The notes under the pieces are model-generated. The model saw only the letters and a list, made by a program, of their open reading frames with translations, had not been told where the DNA came from and ran no database searches. A stretch of 64,000 nucleotides of DNA from Pseudomonas sp. Irchel 3E20 (GTDB lineage: Bacteria > Pseudomonadota > Gammaproteobacteria > Pseudomonadales > Pseudomonadaceae): contig NZ_FYEE01000002.1 of the NCBI RefSeq assembly GCF_900187645.1, positions 566,639 through 630,638 on the forward strand, written 5' to 3'. This document shows positions 38,321-49,020 of the stretch, one piece after another (the stretch's first letter is position 1; the number at the start of each line of letters is the position of its first letter). Both the position numbers and the translations under genes were made by a program.

Positions 38321-38393
38321 TTCGCGGGCAGGCCCGCTCCCACCGGCCGATGCGCGAATGCAGTCAAGTGGGGGAGCGGGCTTGCCCGCGATA
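38321..38393. repeat. REP-type palindromic pair between leuD and methyltransferase
   Basis: TTCGCGGGCAGGCCCGCTCC and the complementary GGAGCGGGCTTGCCCGCGA, about 30 nt apart, form the classic Pseudomonas inverted REP doublet. It may stabilise the leuCD mRNA end. Confidence 0.88.
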
Positions 38394-38430
38394 GCGCCAG
38401 TATCCATGCCACAAACCCAAGGAACTCATC

Positions 38431-39192
38431 ATGACCACCGCCCACACCCAAGTCGTGCAAAAGCAGTTCGGCGAACAGGCCTCGGCCTACCTGAGCAGCG
38501 CAGTTCACGCCCAGGGCACTGAATTCGCGCTGCTCCAGGCCGAACTGGCCGGGCAGGGCGAGGCGCGCTTGCTGGACCTGGGCTGCGGTGCCGGGCATGT
38601 GAGCTTCCATGTGGCGCCGTTGGTCAAGGAAGTGGTCGCCTACGACCTCTCCCAGCAGATGCTCGACGTGGTGGCCGCCGCCGCAGTAGATCGTGGCCTG
38701 GGCAACATCCGCACCGTACAGGGCGCTGCCGAGCGCTTGCCGTTTGCCGATGGCGAGTTCGATTTCGTGTTCAGCCGCTATTCGGCCCACCACTGGAGCG
38801 ACCTGGGCCTGGCGCTGCGGGAAGTGCGCCGGGTGCTCAAGCCCGGTGGCGTGGCGGCATTCGTCGATGTGTTGTCGCCGGGCAGCCCGTTGCTCGACAC
38901 CTACCTGCAAAGCGTCGAGGTACTGCGCGACACCAGCCACGTGCGCGATTACGATGCTGGCCAGTGGCTGCGCCAGGTCAGCGACGCCGGCCTGCATGTG
39001 CGCAGCACCTCGCGCCAGCGCCTGCGGTTGGAGTACAGCTCCTGGGTGGCGCGGATGCGCACGCCAGAAGCCTTGTGCATAGCGATCCGGCAGTTGCAGC
39101 AGGCCATGGGCCAGGAAGTGCGCGACTACTTCGAGATCGAGGCCGACGGCTCCTTCAGTACCGACGTGCTGGTGCTGTGGGCCGAGCGCTAG
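38431..39192 (+). CDS. SAM-dependent methyltransferase (UbiE type)
   Basis: 253 residues. Motif I LLDLGCGAGHVSFHVA (~47-62), then VAYDLSQQML, FDFVFSRYSAHHW and VRRVLKPGGVAAFVDV. It is a class I methyltransferase of the Methyltransf_11 family, conserved between leuD and leuB (PA3119 position). Substrate unknown; nothing ties it chemically to leucine synthesis. Confidence 0.88.
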   Translation: MTTAHTQVVQKQFGEQASAYLSSAVHAQGTEFALLQAELAGQGEARLLDLGCGAGHVSFHVAPLVKEVVAYDLSQQMLDVVAAAAVDRGLGNIRTVQGAAERLPFADGEFDFVFSRYSAHHWSDLGLALREVRRVLKPGGVAAFVDVLSPGSPLLDTYLQSVEVLRDTSHVRDYDAGQWLRQVSDAGLHVRSTSRQRLRLEYSSWVARMRTPEALCIAIRQLQQAMGQEVRDYFEIEADGSFSTDVLVLWAER

Positions 39193-39254
39193 GCACGCAC
39201 CTAAATTTTTCCGGACGGGCCCGCGGGCCGGTCGCTAGATAACAAGAGGAAAGC

Positions 39255-40337
39255 ATGAGCAAGCAGATTCTGATTCTCCCGGGTGACGGCATTGGTCCGG
39301 AAATCATGGCCGAAGCGGTCAAAGTCCTGGAACTGGCTAACCACAAGTATGCCTTGGGCTTCGAGCTGAGCCACGACGTGATCGGCGGCGCGGCCATCGA
39401 CAAGCACGGCGTGCCCCTGGCCGACGAAACCCTGGACCGCGCCCGCGCCGCTGACGCGGTCCTGCTGGGTGCCGTGGGTGGGCCGAAATGGGACAAGATC
39501 GAGCGCGACATCCGCCCTGAGCGCGGTCTGCTGAAAATCCGTGCGCAACTGGGCCTGTTCGGCAACCTGCGCCCGGCGATCCTTTACCCGCAACTGGCCG
39601 ACGCCTCAAGCCTGAAACCGGAAATCGTCTCGGGCCTGGACATCCTTATCGTCCGCGAGCTGACCGGCGGCATCTACTTCGGCGCGCCCCGTGGCACCCG
39701 CACCCTGGAAAACGGCGAGCGCCAGGCCTACGACACCCTGCCGTACAGCGAAAGCGAGATCCGCCGCATCGCCCGCGTGGGCTTTGACATGGCCCGGGTG
39801 CGCGGCAAGAAGGTCTGCTCGGTGGACAAGGCCAACGTGCTGGCCTCCAGCCAACTGTGGCGCGAAATCGTCGAGCAAGTGGCCCAGGACTACCCGGACG
39901 TCGAACTGAGCCACATGTACGTGGACAACGCCGCCATGCAACTGGTGCGCGCGCCCAAGCAGTTCGACGTGATCGTCACCGACAACCTGTTCGGCGACAT
40001 TCTGTCCGACCAGGCGTCAATGCTCACCGGCTCCATCGGCATGCTGCCCTCGGCCTCCCTGGATGCCAACAACAAGGGCATGTACGAGCCGTGCCACGGT
40101 TCGGCGCCGGATATCGCGGGCCAGGGCATCGCCAACCCGCTGGCAACCATTTTGTCGGTGTCGATGATGTTGCGTTACAGCTTCAATCTGAACGCCGCCG
40201 CCGATGCCATCGAGCAGGCCGTCAGCCAGGTGCTGGACCAGGGCTTGCGCACCGGGGATATCTGGTCGGCCGGTTGCACTAAAGTCGGGACGCAGGAAAT
40301 GGGCGACGCAGTAGTCGCCGCGCTGCGGAATCTGTAA
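39255..40337 (+). CDS. leuB: 3-isopropylmalate dehydrogenase
   Basis: 360 residues. Begins [20 protein letters not shown]; the substrate Arg residues are in the ~95-110 segment and the metal/NAD signature is [24 protein letters not shown] (two overlapping parts). It oxidises and decarboxylates 3-isopropylmalate. AGAGGAAAGC gives a clear ribosome site. Confidence 0.98.
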   Translation: MSKQILILPGDGIGPEIMAEAVKVLELANHKYALGFELSHDVIGGAAIDKHGVPLADETLDRARAADAVLLGAVGGPKWDKIERDIRPERGLLKIRAQLGLFGNLRPAILYPQLADASSLKPEIVSGLDILIVRELTGGIYFGAPRGTRTLENGERQAYDTLPYSESEIRRIARVGFDMARVRGKKVCSVDKANVLASSQLWREIVEQVAQDYPDVELSHMYVDNAAMQLVRAPKQFDVIVTDNLFGDILSDQASMLTGSIGMLPSASLDANNKGMYEPCHGSAPDIAGQGIANPLATILSVSMMLRYSFNLNAAADAIEQAVSQVLDQGLRTGDIWSAGCTKVGTQEMGDAVVAALRNL

Positions 40338-40403
40338 TCTCTCGGGCCGCGCTTGGCGCCGATGGCGGCGAGCGAGCCCACTTTTTAACAAGGTGTAGTT
40401 GCG

Positions 40404-41516
40404 ATGAAACGTGTAGGTCTGATCGGTTGGCGCGGCATGGTCGGTTCCGTGCTCATGCAGCGGATGCTGGAAGAGCAGGACTTCGATCTTATCGAACCGG
40501 TGTTTTTCACCACTTCCAATGTCGGTGGCCAAGGCCCGTCCGTGGGCAAGGACATTGCCCCGCTCAAGGACGCGTACAGCATTGAAGAGCTGAAAACCCT
40601 CGACGTGATCCTGACCTGCCAGGGCGGCGACTACACCAGCGAAGTCTTCCCCAAGCTGCGCGAAGCGGGCTGGCAGGGCTACTGGATCGACGCCGCGTCC
40701 AGCCTGCGCATGCAGGACGACGCCGTGATCGTGCTGGACCCGGTGAACCGCAAGGTCATCGACCAGCAACTCGACGCGGGCACCAAGAACTATATCGGCG
40801 GCAACTGCACCGTCAGCCTGATGCTCATGGGCCTGGGCGGCCTGTTCGAGGCTGGCCTGGTGGAATGGATGAGCGCCATGACCTATCAGGCGGCCTCCGG
40901 TGCCGGCGCGCAGAACATGCGCGAACTGATTAAGCAGATGGGCGCGACCCACGCTGCGGTCGCCGATCAACTGGCCGACCCGGCCAGCGCCATCCTCGAT
41001 ATCGACCGGCGTGTGGCCGAAGCCATGCGCAGCGAAGCCTACCCGACCGAAAACTTTGGCGTGCCGCTGGCGGGCAGCCTGATTCCGTGGATCGACAAGG
41101 AACTGCCTAACGGCCAGAGCCGAGAAGAGTGGAAGGCCCAGGCCGAAACCAACAAGATCCTGGGCCGCTTCAAGAGCCCGATCCCGGTGGACGGCATCTG
41201 CGTGCGCATCGGCGCGATGCGCTGCCACAGCCAGGCGCTGACCATCAAGCTCAACAAAGACGTGCCGATCGCCGATATCGAAGGGCTTATCAGCCAGCAC
41301 AACCCGTGGGTCAAACTGGTGCCGAACCAACGCGATATCAGCATGCAGGAGCTGAGCCCGACCAAGGTCACCGGCACCCTGAATGTACCCGTGGGCCGCT
41401 TGCGCAAACTGAACATGGGCACTCAGTACCTGGGCGCGTTCACCGTCGGCGACCAGTTGCTGTGGGGTGCGGCCGAGCCGCTGCGGCGCATGCTGCGGAT
41501 CCTACTGGAGCGTTGA
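40404..41516 (+). CDS. asd: Aspartate-semialdehyde dehydrogenase
   Basis: 370 residues. NADP-binding [18 protein letters not shown] at the N terminus; the catalytic Cys135 is in GGNCTVSLM. It reduces aspartyl phosphate to the semialdehyde for lysine, threonine, methionine and diaminopimelate. The long gamma-proteobacterial form. 66 nt after leuB, and closed by a terminator. Confidence 0.98.
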   Translation: MKRVGLIGWRGMVGSVLMQRMLEEQDFDLIEPVFFTTSNVGGQGPSVGKDIAPLKDAYSIEELKTLDVILTCQGGDYTSEVFPKLREAGWQGYWIDAASSLRMQDDAVIVLDPVNRKVIDQQLDAGTKNYIGGNCTVSLMLMGLGGLFEAGLVEWMSAMTYQAASGAGAQNMRELIKQMGATHAAVADQLADPASAILDIDRRVAEAMRSEAYPTENFGVPLAGSLIPWIDKELPNGQSREEWKAQAETNKILGRFKSPIPVDGICVRIGAMRCHSQALTIKLNKDVPIADIEGLISQHNPWVKLVPNQRDISMQELSPTKVTGTLNVPVGRLRKLNMGTQYLGAFTVGDQLLWGAAEPLRRMLRILLER

Positions 41517-41535
41517 TCCTTTCGTGTTGTAGAAG

Positions 41536-41567
41536 AACCCGCGCCTTGCAAGAAGCGCGGGTTTTTT
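41536..41567 (+). terminator. Terminator after asd
   Basis: AACCCGCGC and GCGCGGGTT pair with a ~10-nt loop, followed by seven T residues. Confidence 0.9.
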
Positions 41568-41664
41568 TATGGCGCAATGGGTTTGCCCGCGATGGCCTTT
41601 AATTGCCTGCATGCCACCCACCCGGTAAAGTGCCGCTCCCCCCGTTTCGCCTGAGGTAAACCCC

Positions 41665-42675
41665 ATGAGCCAGTCCTTTGATATCGCCGTGATCGGCGCC
41701 ACCGGCACGGTCGGCGAAACCCTGGTGCAGATCCTCGAAGAGCGCGACTTCCCGGTGGGCGACCTGCATTTGCTGGCCAGCAGCGAGTCGGCGGGGCACT
41801 CGCTGCCGTTTCGTGGGAAAAACCTGCGGGTGCGGGAAGTGGATGAGTTCGATTTCGCCAAGGTGCAACTGGTGTTCTTCGCCGCCGGCCCGGCCGTCAC
41901 CCTGAGCTTCGCGCCCCGTGCGACCGCAGCGGGGTGCGCGGTGATCGACCTGTCCGGCGCCTTGCCCGCCGAGCAGGCACCCCAGGTGGTGCCGGAGGTC
42001 AATGGCCAGGTACTGGCGAGCCTGGCCAAGCCGCTTCAAGTCAGCAGCCCCAGCCCTTCGGCCACCAGCCTGGCCGTGGTGCTGGCACCCTTGCAGAGCG
42101 TGCTCGACATCCAGCGGGTCAGCCTGACGGCCAGCCTCGCGGTCTCTGCCCAAGGGCGCGACGCGGTGAAGGAGTTGGCCCGGCAAACCGCCGAGTTGCT
42201 CAATGTCCGCCCGTTGGAGCCCAAGTTCTTTGACCGGCAGATGGCGTTCAACCTGCTGGCCCAGGTTGGCAAGCCAGACGCCCAGGGCCATACCCTCCTG
42301 GAAAAACGCCTGGTGCGCGAACTGCGCGACGTTCTGGCGCAGCCTTTATTGAAGATTTCCGTGACTTGCGTTCAAGCGCCGGTGTTTTTTGGCGATAGCT
42401 TTACTGTCAGCCTGCAATGTGCGGCGGCGGTGGACCTGGGCAAGGTCAACCAGGCCCTGGAAAACGCACCGGGCATCGAACTGGTGGAGGCCGGCGATTA
42501 TCCGACCGCGGTGGGCGATGCGGTAGGGCAGGACGTGGTCTACGTTGGCCGGGTTCGCCACGGTGTGGACGACGCGACGGAACTCAACCTGTGGCTGACC
42601 TGCGACAACGTGCGCAAAGGCGCGGCGCTCAACGCCGTGCAAGTGGCTGAGTTGTTGATAAAAGACCTGCTGTAA
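41665..42675 (+). CDS. usg: Usg-like homologue of aspartate-semialdehyde dehydrogenase
   Basis: 336 residues with the Asd fold (IAVIGATGTVGETLVQILEE at the N terminus). Where Asd has the catalytic Cys (NCT), this protein reads SPSPSATSLAVVLAPL, with no Cys in that segment, so normal dehydrogenase activity is unlikely. This is the Usg/PA3116 family, a conserved paralogue of unknown function beside asd and fimV. Confidence 0.9.
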   Translation: MSQSFDIAVIGATGTVGETLVQILEERDFPVGDLHLLASSESAGHSLPFRGKNLRVREVDEFDFAKVQLVFFAAGPAVTLSFAPRATAAGCAVIDLSGALPAEQAPQVVPEVNGQVLASLAKPLQVSSPSPSATSLAVVLAPLQSVLDIQRVSLTASLAVSAQGRDAVKELARQTAELLNVRPLEPKFFDRQMAFNLLAQVGKPDAQGHTLLEKRLVRELRDVLAQPLLKISVTCVQAPVFFGDSFTVSLQCAAAVDLGKVNQALENAPGIELVEAGDYPTAVGDAVGQDVVYVGRVRHGVDDATELNLWLTCDNVRKGAALNAVQVAELLIKDLL

Positions 42676-42868
42676 AAGATACTTGGCGCCAATTTACCGA
42701 ATGTTTCTGACCAGGCGCTATGCTTGGCCGAACCGGGCCTCCCGCGGGGCCCGCAGCTTCACGGAATTAATCGCGCGCACGTTCCCTACAAGGCTGCGCG
42801 CAGTGCCTTACGGCAGCGGCTACTAAACCTTCTCGCTGGCCGAGGAATGTTCAACAAAGGATGAGGCT

Positions 42869-45394
42869 ATGGTTCAAGTTCGCAAACTGGTGCTGGCAAT
42901 TGCGGCCGCCTCGGCGCTGTCCTCTGGCGTGGCGCAGGCCCTTGGCCTGGGTGAGCTGACCCTCAAGTCAGCCCCGGCCCAACCGCTGGTGGCAGAGATC
43001 GAACTGCTGGACGTCAAGGACCTCACCGCAGCCGAAGTGGTGCCCAGCCTCGCCTCGCCGCAAGACTTCAGCAAGGCCGGTGTCGACCGCCAGGCCTTTC
43101 TTGATGAATTGCGTTTCACCACGGTGCTCAACCCTGGCGGCAAAAGCGTGCTGCGGGTGACGTCGAGCAAACCGCTCACCGAGCCCATGGTCAAGTTCCT
43201 GGTGCAAGTGATGTGGCCCAACGGCCGCTTGCTGCGTGATTACAGCGTGCTGCTCGACCCGTCCAAGTTCTCCCCGCAAGCCGCCGATGCTGCGGCCCAG
43301 CCTGCACCAGCGCAAGCGGTCAACCCGACGGCGGCCCCAGTCACCGCGCCCGGCAAACCGGCGCAGCACACCACCCGCGCCCGCGACACCCTCTGGGAAA
43401 TCGCGGCCAAGGCGCGCAATGGCGGTTCGATCCAGCAAACCATGCTGGCGATCCAGGCGCTGAACCCCGATGCCTTCGTCGATGGCAACATCAATCGCCT
43501 GAAAACCGGCCAGGTCTTGCGCCTGCCGGATACCACCCAAAGCACTGCCCTGGCGCAACCGGCCGCCGTCGCCGAGGTGAATGCCCAATATGTGGCCTGG
43601 CGTCAGGGCCGCCGCGCGGCGCGGGCGCAACCGCTGGATGCCACCAAGCGTGCGCGGGCCACCGTCGCCCCCAGTCAAGGGCCGAAGACGGACAAGCTGA
43701 GTTTGGTTTCGGCCAACTCCGGCAAGGGCGGCAACGACAGCAAGGCGTTGAGCGACAAGCTTGCGGTGACCCAGGAAAGCCTCGATGCCAGCCGCCGCGA
43801 CAATGCCGAGCTGAAAAGCCGCATGGCCGACCTGCAAAGCCAACTGGACAAGCTCCAGCGCCTGATTGAACTGAAAAACGACCAACTGGCCAAGTTGCAG
43901 GCCGAAGGTTCCGCCCCAGCGACAGCGGCCGTGGCCAGCGCCCCGAGCCCAGGCAATCCGGCAATGCCGGCCGAACTGGTTGCTCAGCCTGCCCCTGCGG
44001 CCACTGTGGCGCCGGCCCCTGAACCGGTAGCCCCAGCGGCGAGCGAGGAGGCGAAGTACAACGATTTGCTGACCAATCCGTTGCTGTTGGGCCTGGTGGG
44101 TGGCGGCGCGGTGATCCTGCTTCTGCTGTTGCTGTTGCTGGCCCGGCGCCGCAAGGCGCAGCAAGAAGCGGAAAAGCACCTGCGCATGGCCCGTGCCCTG
44201 GCCGAAGAGTCCGACCTGTCCTCGGACATGGACCTGCCGCAAAGCAGCTTCGAAGGCCTTGACGTTCCCCCGCCGAGCGTCAACCTCGCTCCAGCTCCAG
44301 CTCCAGCTCCAGTTCCGGTGATCGCGCCGGTGGTGGTGCAGGCGCCGATTGCCGCGCCTCTGGTGGCGCCGGCCGCCGAGCGTTCCGACGACGTGCTGGC
44401 CCAGGCCCAATCCCATATCGCCAACGGTCGCCTGAACCAGGCTGCCGAGTTGCTTGAAGAAGCCATCAAGCAAGAGCCGCAACGCAGCGACCTGCGCCTG
44501 AAACTGATGGAAGTCTACGGCGAGCAGGGCGACCGCGACGCGTTCGTGGTGCAAGAGCGCCAGTTGGTGGCTAACGGTAAGAACTTTGCCGAAGTCGAAC
44601 AGCTCAAGGCCCGTTTCCCGGCCATGGCAGTGGCGGCGCTCGGTGCGGCGGCAGTGGCGGCTGAGCTCGACGCCCAGTACGTCAAGGAGCTGCTGCAAGA
44701 TGAGCCTGCAGCGGCCCCGGCGCCTGCCGTGGCTTCTTCGGATGAGCTGGACGCTGACTTCGACCTGAGCCTGGATGACCTGGAAGCGGCATCGCCCACC
44801 ACTGTCGCCTCGGTGCCGGAGCTGGAAGCCTTCCCGCTGGACGACGACCTGAGTTTCGAGTCGGTGCTGGCGCAGCAGACCGAAGCCAAGGAAAGCCTGG
44901 ACGACCTGTCGGATTTCGACTTCGACCTGGGTGCCGACCTGCCTGAGGAAGCCCTGGCCGACGAAGACCTGCTGAGCCTGGATGACGAGTTCAAAGACCT
45001 GCCGGCCGCCGAGGTGCCGACGGTCACCCAAGCCGCTCTGGATGATTTGGATTTACCCGCCGACTTTGACCTGTCCCTGTCCGACGAGCTGGACGTTCAG
45101 GCGGAGCCGGATGCCTTCTCCGCTGAGTTGGATGACGTCAACGCCGAGCTGGATCGCTTGTCCCAGAGCATGGCCGAGCCGACCTTCACAGCCGACGACG
45201 CAGCCATGGGTGACGACTCGGAGTTCGACTTCCTCTCCGGCGCCGATGAAGTAGCCACCAAACTCGACTTGGCCCAGGCGTATATCGACATGGGCGACAG
45301 TGCCGGTGCCCGGGACATCCTGGCCGAAGTGCTCACCGAGGGCGACGACGGCCAGCGCGGCGAAGCCAAGGCAATGCTCGATCGCCTGGCCTGA
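42869..45394 (+). CDS. fimV: Cell-pole organiser and peptidoglycan-binding protein FimV
   Basis: 841 residues. Signal peptide ending near AQA-LG; FimV N-terminal domain; LysM motif around residues 165-220 (RARDTLWEIAAKA ... LKTGQVLRLP); coiled coil ~295-345; one membrane helix near 405-425; an acidic Asp/Leu-rich cytoplasmic part with TPR-like repeats and the conserved FimV C-terminal motif (ATKLDLAQAYIDMGD). It is needed in Pseudomonas for type IV pilus assembly, twitching and polar c-AMP signalling. A short Ala-Pro repeat (APAPAPAPVPV) follows the membrane helix, as usual for the family. Confidence 0.96.
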   Translation: MVQVRKLVLAIAAASALSSGVAQALGLGELTLKSAPAQPLVAEIELLDVKDLTAAEVVPSLASPQDFSKAGVDRQAFLDELRFTTVLNPGGKSVLRVTSSKPLTEPMVKFLVQVMWPNGRLLRDYSVLLDPSKFSPQAADAAAQPAPAQAVNPTAAPVTAPGKPAQHTTRARDTLWEIAAKARNGGSIQQTMLAIQALNPDAFVDGNINRLKTGQVLRLPDTTQSTALAQPAAVAEVNAQYVAWRQGRRAARAQPLDATKRARATVAPSQGPKTDKLSLVSANSGKGGNDSKALSDKLAVTQESLDASRRDNAELKSRMADLQSQLDKLQRLIELKNDQLAKLQAEGSAPATAAVASAPSPGNPAMPAELVAQPAPAATVAPAPEPVAPAASEEAKYNDLLTNPLLLGLVGGGAVILLLLLLLLARRRKAQQEAEKHLRMARALAEESDLSSDMDLPQSSFEGLDVPPPSVNLAPAPAPAPVPVIAPVVVQAPIAAPLVAPAAERSDDVLAQAQSHIANGRLNQAAELLEEAIKQEPQRSDLRLKLMEVYGEQGDRDAFVVQERQLVANGKNFAEVEQLKARFPAMAVAALGAAAVAAELDAQYVKELLQDEPAAAPAPAVASSDELDADFDLSLDDLEAASPTTVASVPELEAFPLDDDLSFESVLAQQTEAKESLDDLSDFDFDLGADLPEEALADEDLLSLDDEFKDLPAAEVPTVTQAALDDLDLPADFDLSLSDELDVQAEPDAFSAELDDVNAELDRLSQSMAEPTFTADDAAMGDDSEFDFLSGADEVATKLDLAQAYIDMGDSAGARDILAEVLTEGDDGQRGEAKAMLDRLA

Positions 45395-45414
45395 TCCTGA
45401 TACAGGTACAGCCT

Positions 45415-45455
45415 CTGTGGGGGAGCGCCTGAACGGCGCTCCCCCACAGTTTTTT
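45415..45455. terminator. Strong terminator between convergent fimV and peptidase genes
   Basis: A perfect 15-bp stem (CTGTGGGGGAGCGCC / GGCGCTCCCCCACAG) with a TGAAC loop and six T on the plus strand. The peptidase stop is at its right edge, so it may serve both genes. Confidence 0.93.
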
Positions 45456-46114
45456 CAGGTCAGCAAATCTTCATAAAACGCGCCAAACGCTCGGGTCGGG
45501 TGGGCGATCTGGATTTCCAGGATCCACAGGCCTACGTTCGGGCAGGCCTGGAAATCGCCCAGGTCACCCGCGCGATAGATGGCATGGGGGAAGTCGCTGA
45601 CCCGGTGGCCCTTGATGTCCAGATTAAGCACCCAGCCCATGGCGCTCGCCCGTTCGGCGGCGTAGGCGTAGAGCGCCGGGCCGGCGACGTGTTCGTCGCG
45701 CCAGTAGCGGTAAACCTCATCGAACAACGTCTTGGTCGCCACTGCACAGGCCTGCATTTCGGGGTCGCTGCCGGTGGTGAAGGTAGCGCCGCAGTCGCCT
45801 TCGTGGCGGTCCCAGACCACACCCAGGTCAATCAGGAAAATATCGTCCTCACCCAGGCGCGGGTCACCGTCGGAACGCTGCTTGAAGGTTTTCAGGGTGT
45901 TGGCACCGAAACGGATCAGCAGTGGGTGCCAGATGCGGTCCATGCCCAGTTCTTCCAGTACCTCAAAGCCCATGGCGCGGGCCGCGGACTCGAGCATGCC
46001 GGGGTGAATGCGCCGGGCCATTTCATCGATGGCTTCCCAGGTCTTGCGTTTGGCATGCAGCATGCCTTCCAGGCTGTAAGCCGTGCCCACGGCTTCTTTC
46101 GGTATCGCGTTCAT
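45455..46114 (-). CDS. M24-family (aminopeptidase P-like) metallohydrolase
   Basis: 219 residues. A pita-bread fold catalytic domain with the metal ligands visible: DLGVVWDRHEGDCGATF gives two Asp, GHRVSDFPH the His, and LEIQIAHPT a Glu. It lacks the N-terminal domain of prolidases. The preceding region has a TATATA-rich imperfect palindrome (about 46143-46160). Not part of the canonical fimV-truA neighbourhood as I recall it, so probably a lineage-specific insertion. Substrate unknown. Confidence 0.8.
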   Translation of the reverse strand: MNAIPKEAVGTAYSLEGMLHAKRKTWEAIDEMARRIHPGMLESAARAMGFEVLEELGMDRIWHPLLIRFGANTLKTFKQRSDGDPRLGEDDIFLIDLGVVWDRHEGDCGATFTTGSDPEMQACAVATKTLFDEVYRYWRDEHVAGPALYAYAAERASAMGWVLNLDIKGHRVSDFPHAIYRAGDLGDFQACPNVGLWILEIQIAHPTRAFGAFYEDLLT

Positions 46115-46291
46115 TGCATCAGGTCTCGGCGGTGGTTGTCGTTATATATGTGTATATATAGCGAAAGCATGTGGCCCGCTGCAATCACCCTGGCTCAGCC
46201 TATCCGCCAACAAAAACACGGCGGAACATGGCGTCGGCCGGTAGCGGCCTTATAATGGCCGCCTTTGCGTCCCTCAGCAGGCTGTAAGTCC

Positions 46292-47146
46292 TTGGCAAAT
46301 ATAGATAACGCGGCCGCCGAAATGGCGGCCGCAGGCTTTTCCCGAATCGCACTGGGTGTGGAATACAAGGGCTCGCGCTATTGCGGCTGGCAACGCCAGG
46401 CCTCGGGCGTGCTGACCGTGCAGGAAACCCTTGAGAACGCGCTGTCCAAAGTCGCCAACTCGCCGGTGTCGCTGATGTGTGCCGGGCGTACCGATGCCGG
46501 AGTGCACGCGTGCGGGCAAGTGGTGCACTTCGACACCCAGGCCGAGCGCTCGATGAAGGCGTGGGTGATGGGCGCCAATATCAACCTGCCCCATGACATC
46601 AGCGTCAGTTGGGCCAAGGTCATGCCGGCGCACTTTCATGCGCGGTTCAAGGCCATTGCCCGGCGTTACCGCTACGTGATCTACAACGATCAGATCCGCC
46701 CGGCGCATTTGAACCAGGAAATCACCTGGAACCACCGCCCGCTGGACGTACAGCGCATGGCCGAGGCCGCCAGCCACCTGGTGGGCACCCATGACTTCAG
46801 TGCCTTTCGCGCGGGGCAATGCCAGGCCAAGTCGCCGATCAAGAAGCTTCACCACCTGCGGGTTACCCAGCACGGCAAGATGATCGTGCTGGATATCCGC
46901 GCCGGTTCGTTCCTGCACCATATGGTGCGCAACATCGCTGGGGTGCTGATGACCATCGGTGCCGGCGAGCGCCCGGTGGAATGGGCCCGGGAAGTGCTGC
47001 AGAGCCGCATCCGCCGTACCGGCGGGGTAACGGCCCACCCCTATGGCCTGTATTTGGTGCAGGTCGAGTACCACGACGAATTTGAGTTGCCCGAGCGTTT
47101 TATCGGCCCGCACTTCCTTACCGGGTTCGCGGAACTTGACGGCTGA
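46292..47146 (+). CDS. truA: tRNA pseudouridine(38-40) synthase
   Basis: About 284 residues from a TTG (reads ANIDNAAAEMAAAGFSRIALGVEYKG); the ATG at 46322 is an alternative. The catalytic Asp is in CAGRTDAGVHA, and SFLHHMVRNIAGVL is conserved in TruA. It modifies U38-U40 in the tRNA anticodon arm. One variable site reads SRYCGWQRQ where the family has SRYRGWQRQ, an Arg-to-Cys difference near the N terminus. Between fimV and trpF as in other pseudomonads. Confidence 0.93.
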   Translation: MANIDNAAAEMAAAGFSRIALGVEYKGSRYCGWQRQASGVLTVQETLENALSKVANSPVSLMCAGRTDAGVHACGQVVHFDTQAERSMKAWVMGANINLPHDISVSWAKVMPAHFHARFKAIARRYRYVIYNDQIRPAHLNQEITWNHRPLDVQRMAEAASHLVGTHDFSAFRAGQCQAKSPIKKLHHLRVTQHGKMIVLDIRAGSFLHHMVRNIAGVLMTIGAGERPVEWAREVLQSRIRRTGGVTAHPYGLYLVQVEYHDEFELPERFIGPHFLTGFAELDG

Positions 47147-47209
47147 CGCCTGGAAAAGCATTTGCTACCATCCGGGGCTTTCCCGGACAAGCCTTGGAGT
47201 TTTCGCGAT

Positions 47210-47833
47210 ATGGCAGCCGTTCGCAGCAAAATTTGCGGTATTACCCGCATAGACGATGCGTTGGCGGCGGTCGAGGCTGGGGCGGATGCCATTGGCCTGG
47301 TGTTCTACGCCCAGAGCCCGCGGGCGGTCACGGTGCAGCAGGCGCGGGCCATCATTGCCGCGCTGCCGCCATTCGTGAGCACCGTGGGGTTGTTCGTCAA
47401 CGCCAGCCGCTGCGAGTTGGGCGAGATTCTCGATGCGGTGCCCCTGGATCTGTTGCAGTTCCACGGCGACGAAACCCCGGCCGATTGTGAAGGCTACCGT
47501 CGCCCCTATATTAAGGCGCTGCGGGTCAAGGCCGGGGATGACATCACCGCCAGTTGCCAGGCATATGCCGGGGCCAGCGGGATGTTGCTCGACACCTATG
47601 TCGAAGGTGTCCCCGGCGGCACGGGCGAGGCGTTCGATTGGGCGCTGGTGCCCAAAGGTTTGTGCAAACCGATTATCCTGGCCGGCGGCTTGTGCGCCGA
47701 AAACGTGGCCGACGCCATTGCCCGGGTTCGCCCTTACGCAGTGGATGTCAGTGGCGGGGTGGAGCAGGGCAAGGGCATCAAGGACCACGCCAAGGTTCGC
47801 GCCTTCATGCAGGCCGTTCGCGGTTGCGCGTAG
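47210..47833 (+). CDS. trpF: Phosphoribosylanthranilate isomerase
   Basis: 207 residues from ATG at 47210 with TTGGAG upstream. The TIM barrel begins [11 protein letters not shown] with the catalytic Cys; [14 protein letters not shown] near the end binds phosphate, with catalytic Asp in LLDTYVEG. It isomerises PRA to CdRP in tryptophan synthesis. As in other pseudomonads it is away from trpC and beside accD. Confidence 0.97.
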   Translation: MAAVRSKICGITRIDDALAAVEAGADAIGLVFYAQSPRAVTVQQARAIIAALPPFVSTVGLFVNASRCELGEILDAVPLDLLQFHGDETPADCEGYRRPYIKALRVKAGDDITASCQAYAGASGMLLDTYVEGVPGGTGEAFDWALVPKGLCKPIILAGGLCAENVADAIARVRPYAVDVSGGVEQGKGIKDHAKVRAFMQAVRGCA

Positions 47834-48099
47834 AGGATGTGACGACGTGCAGTTGACTGCCGTCCATAACACCACTGTACAAAGCAGGCCGGCGCCGTCG
47901 CTGGACGGTCCGAATCGAAGTGGCGACTGCTCAAGGGCGGGCGCCTTGATGGCTGAGGATGGGCTCGCGCCCGCAGGTCAAGCCTGGCGCTGACCGCGCT
48001 AGCGAACCGATCATCGCCGCACACATGAATTTAGCTCAAGGGCATACGCGGGGCCTCGAACCTCAAGGGTTCGGGCCGCCGGTACTGGAGAAAGAAAGC

Positions 48100-49016
<917 letters not shown>

Positions 49017-49020
<4 letters not shown>

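Noticed and set aside
42968..45031. A 687-codon minus frame opposite fimV
   Set aside because: Low-complexity His/Arg/Gln-rich translation with no domains; mirrors the FimV frame.
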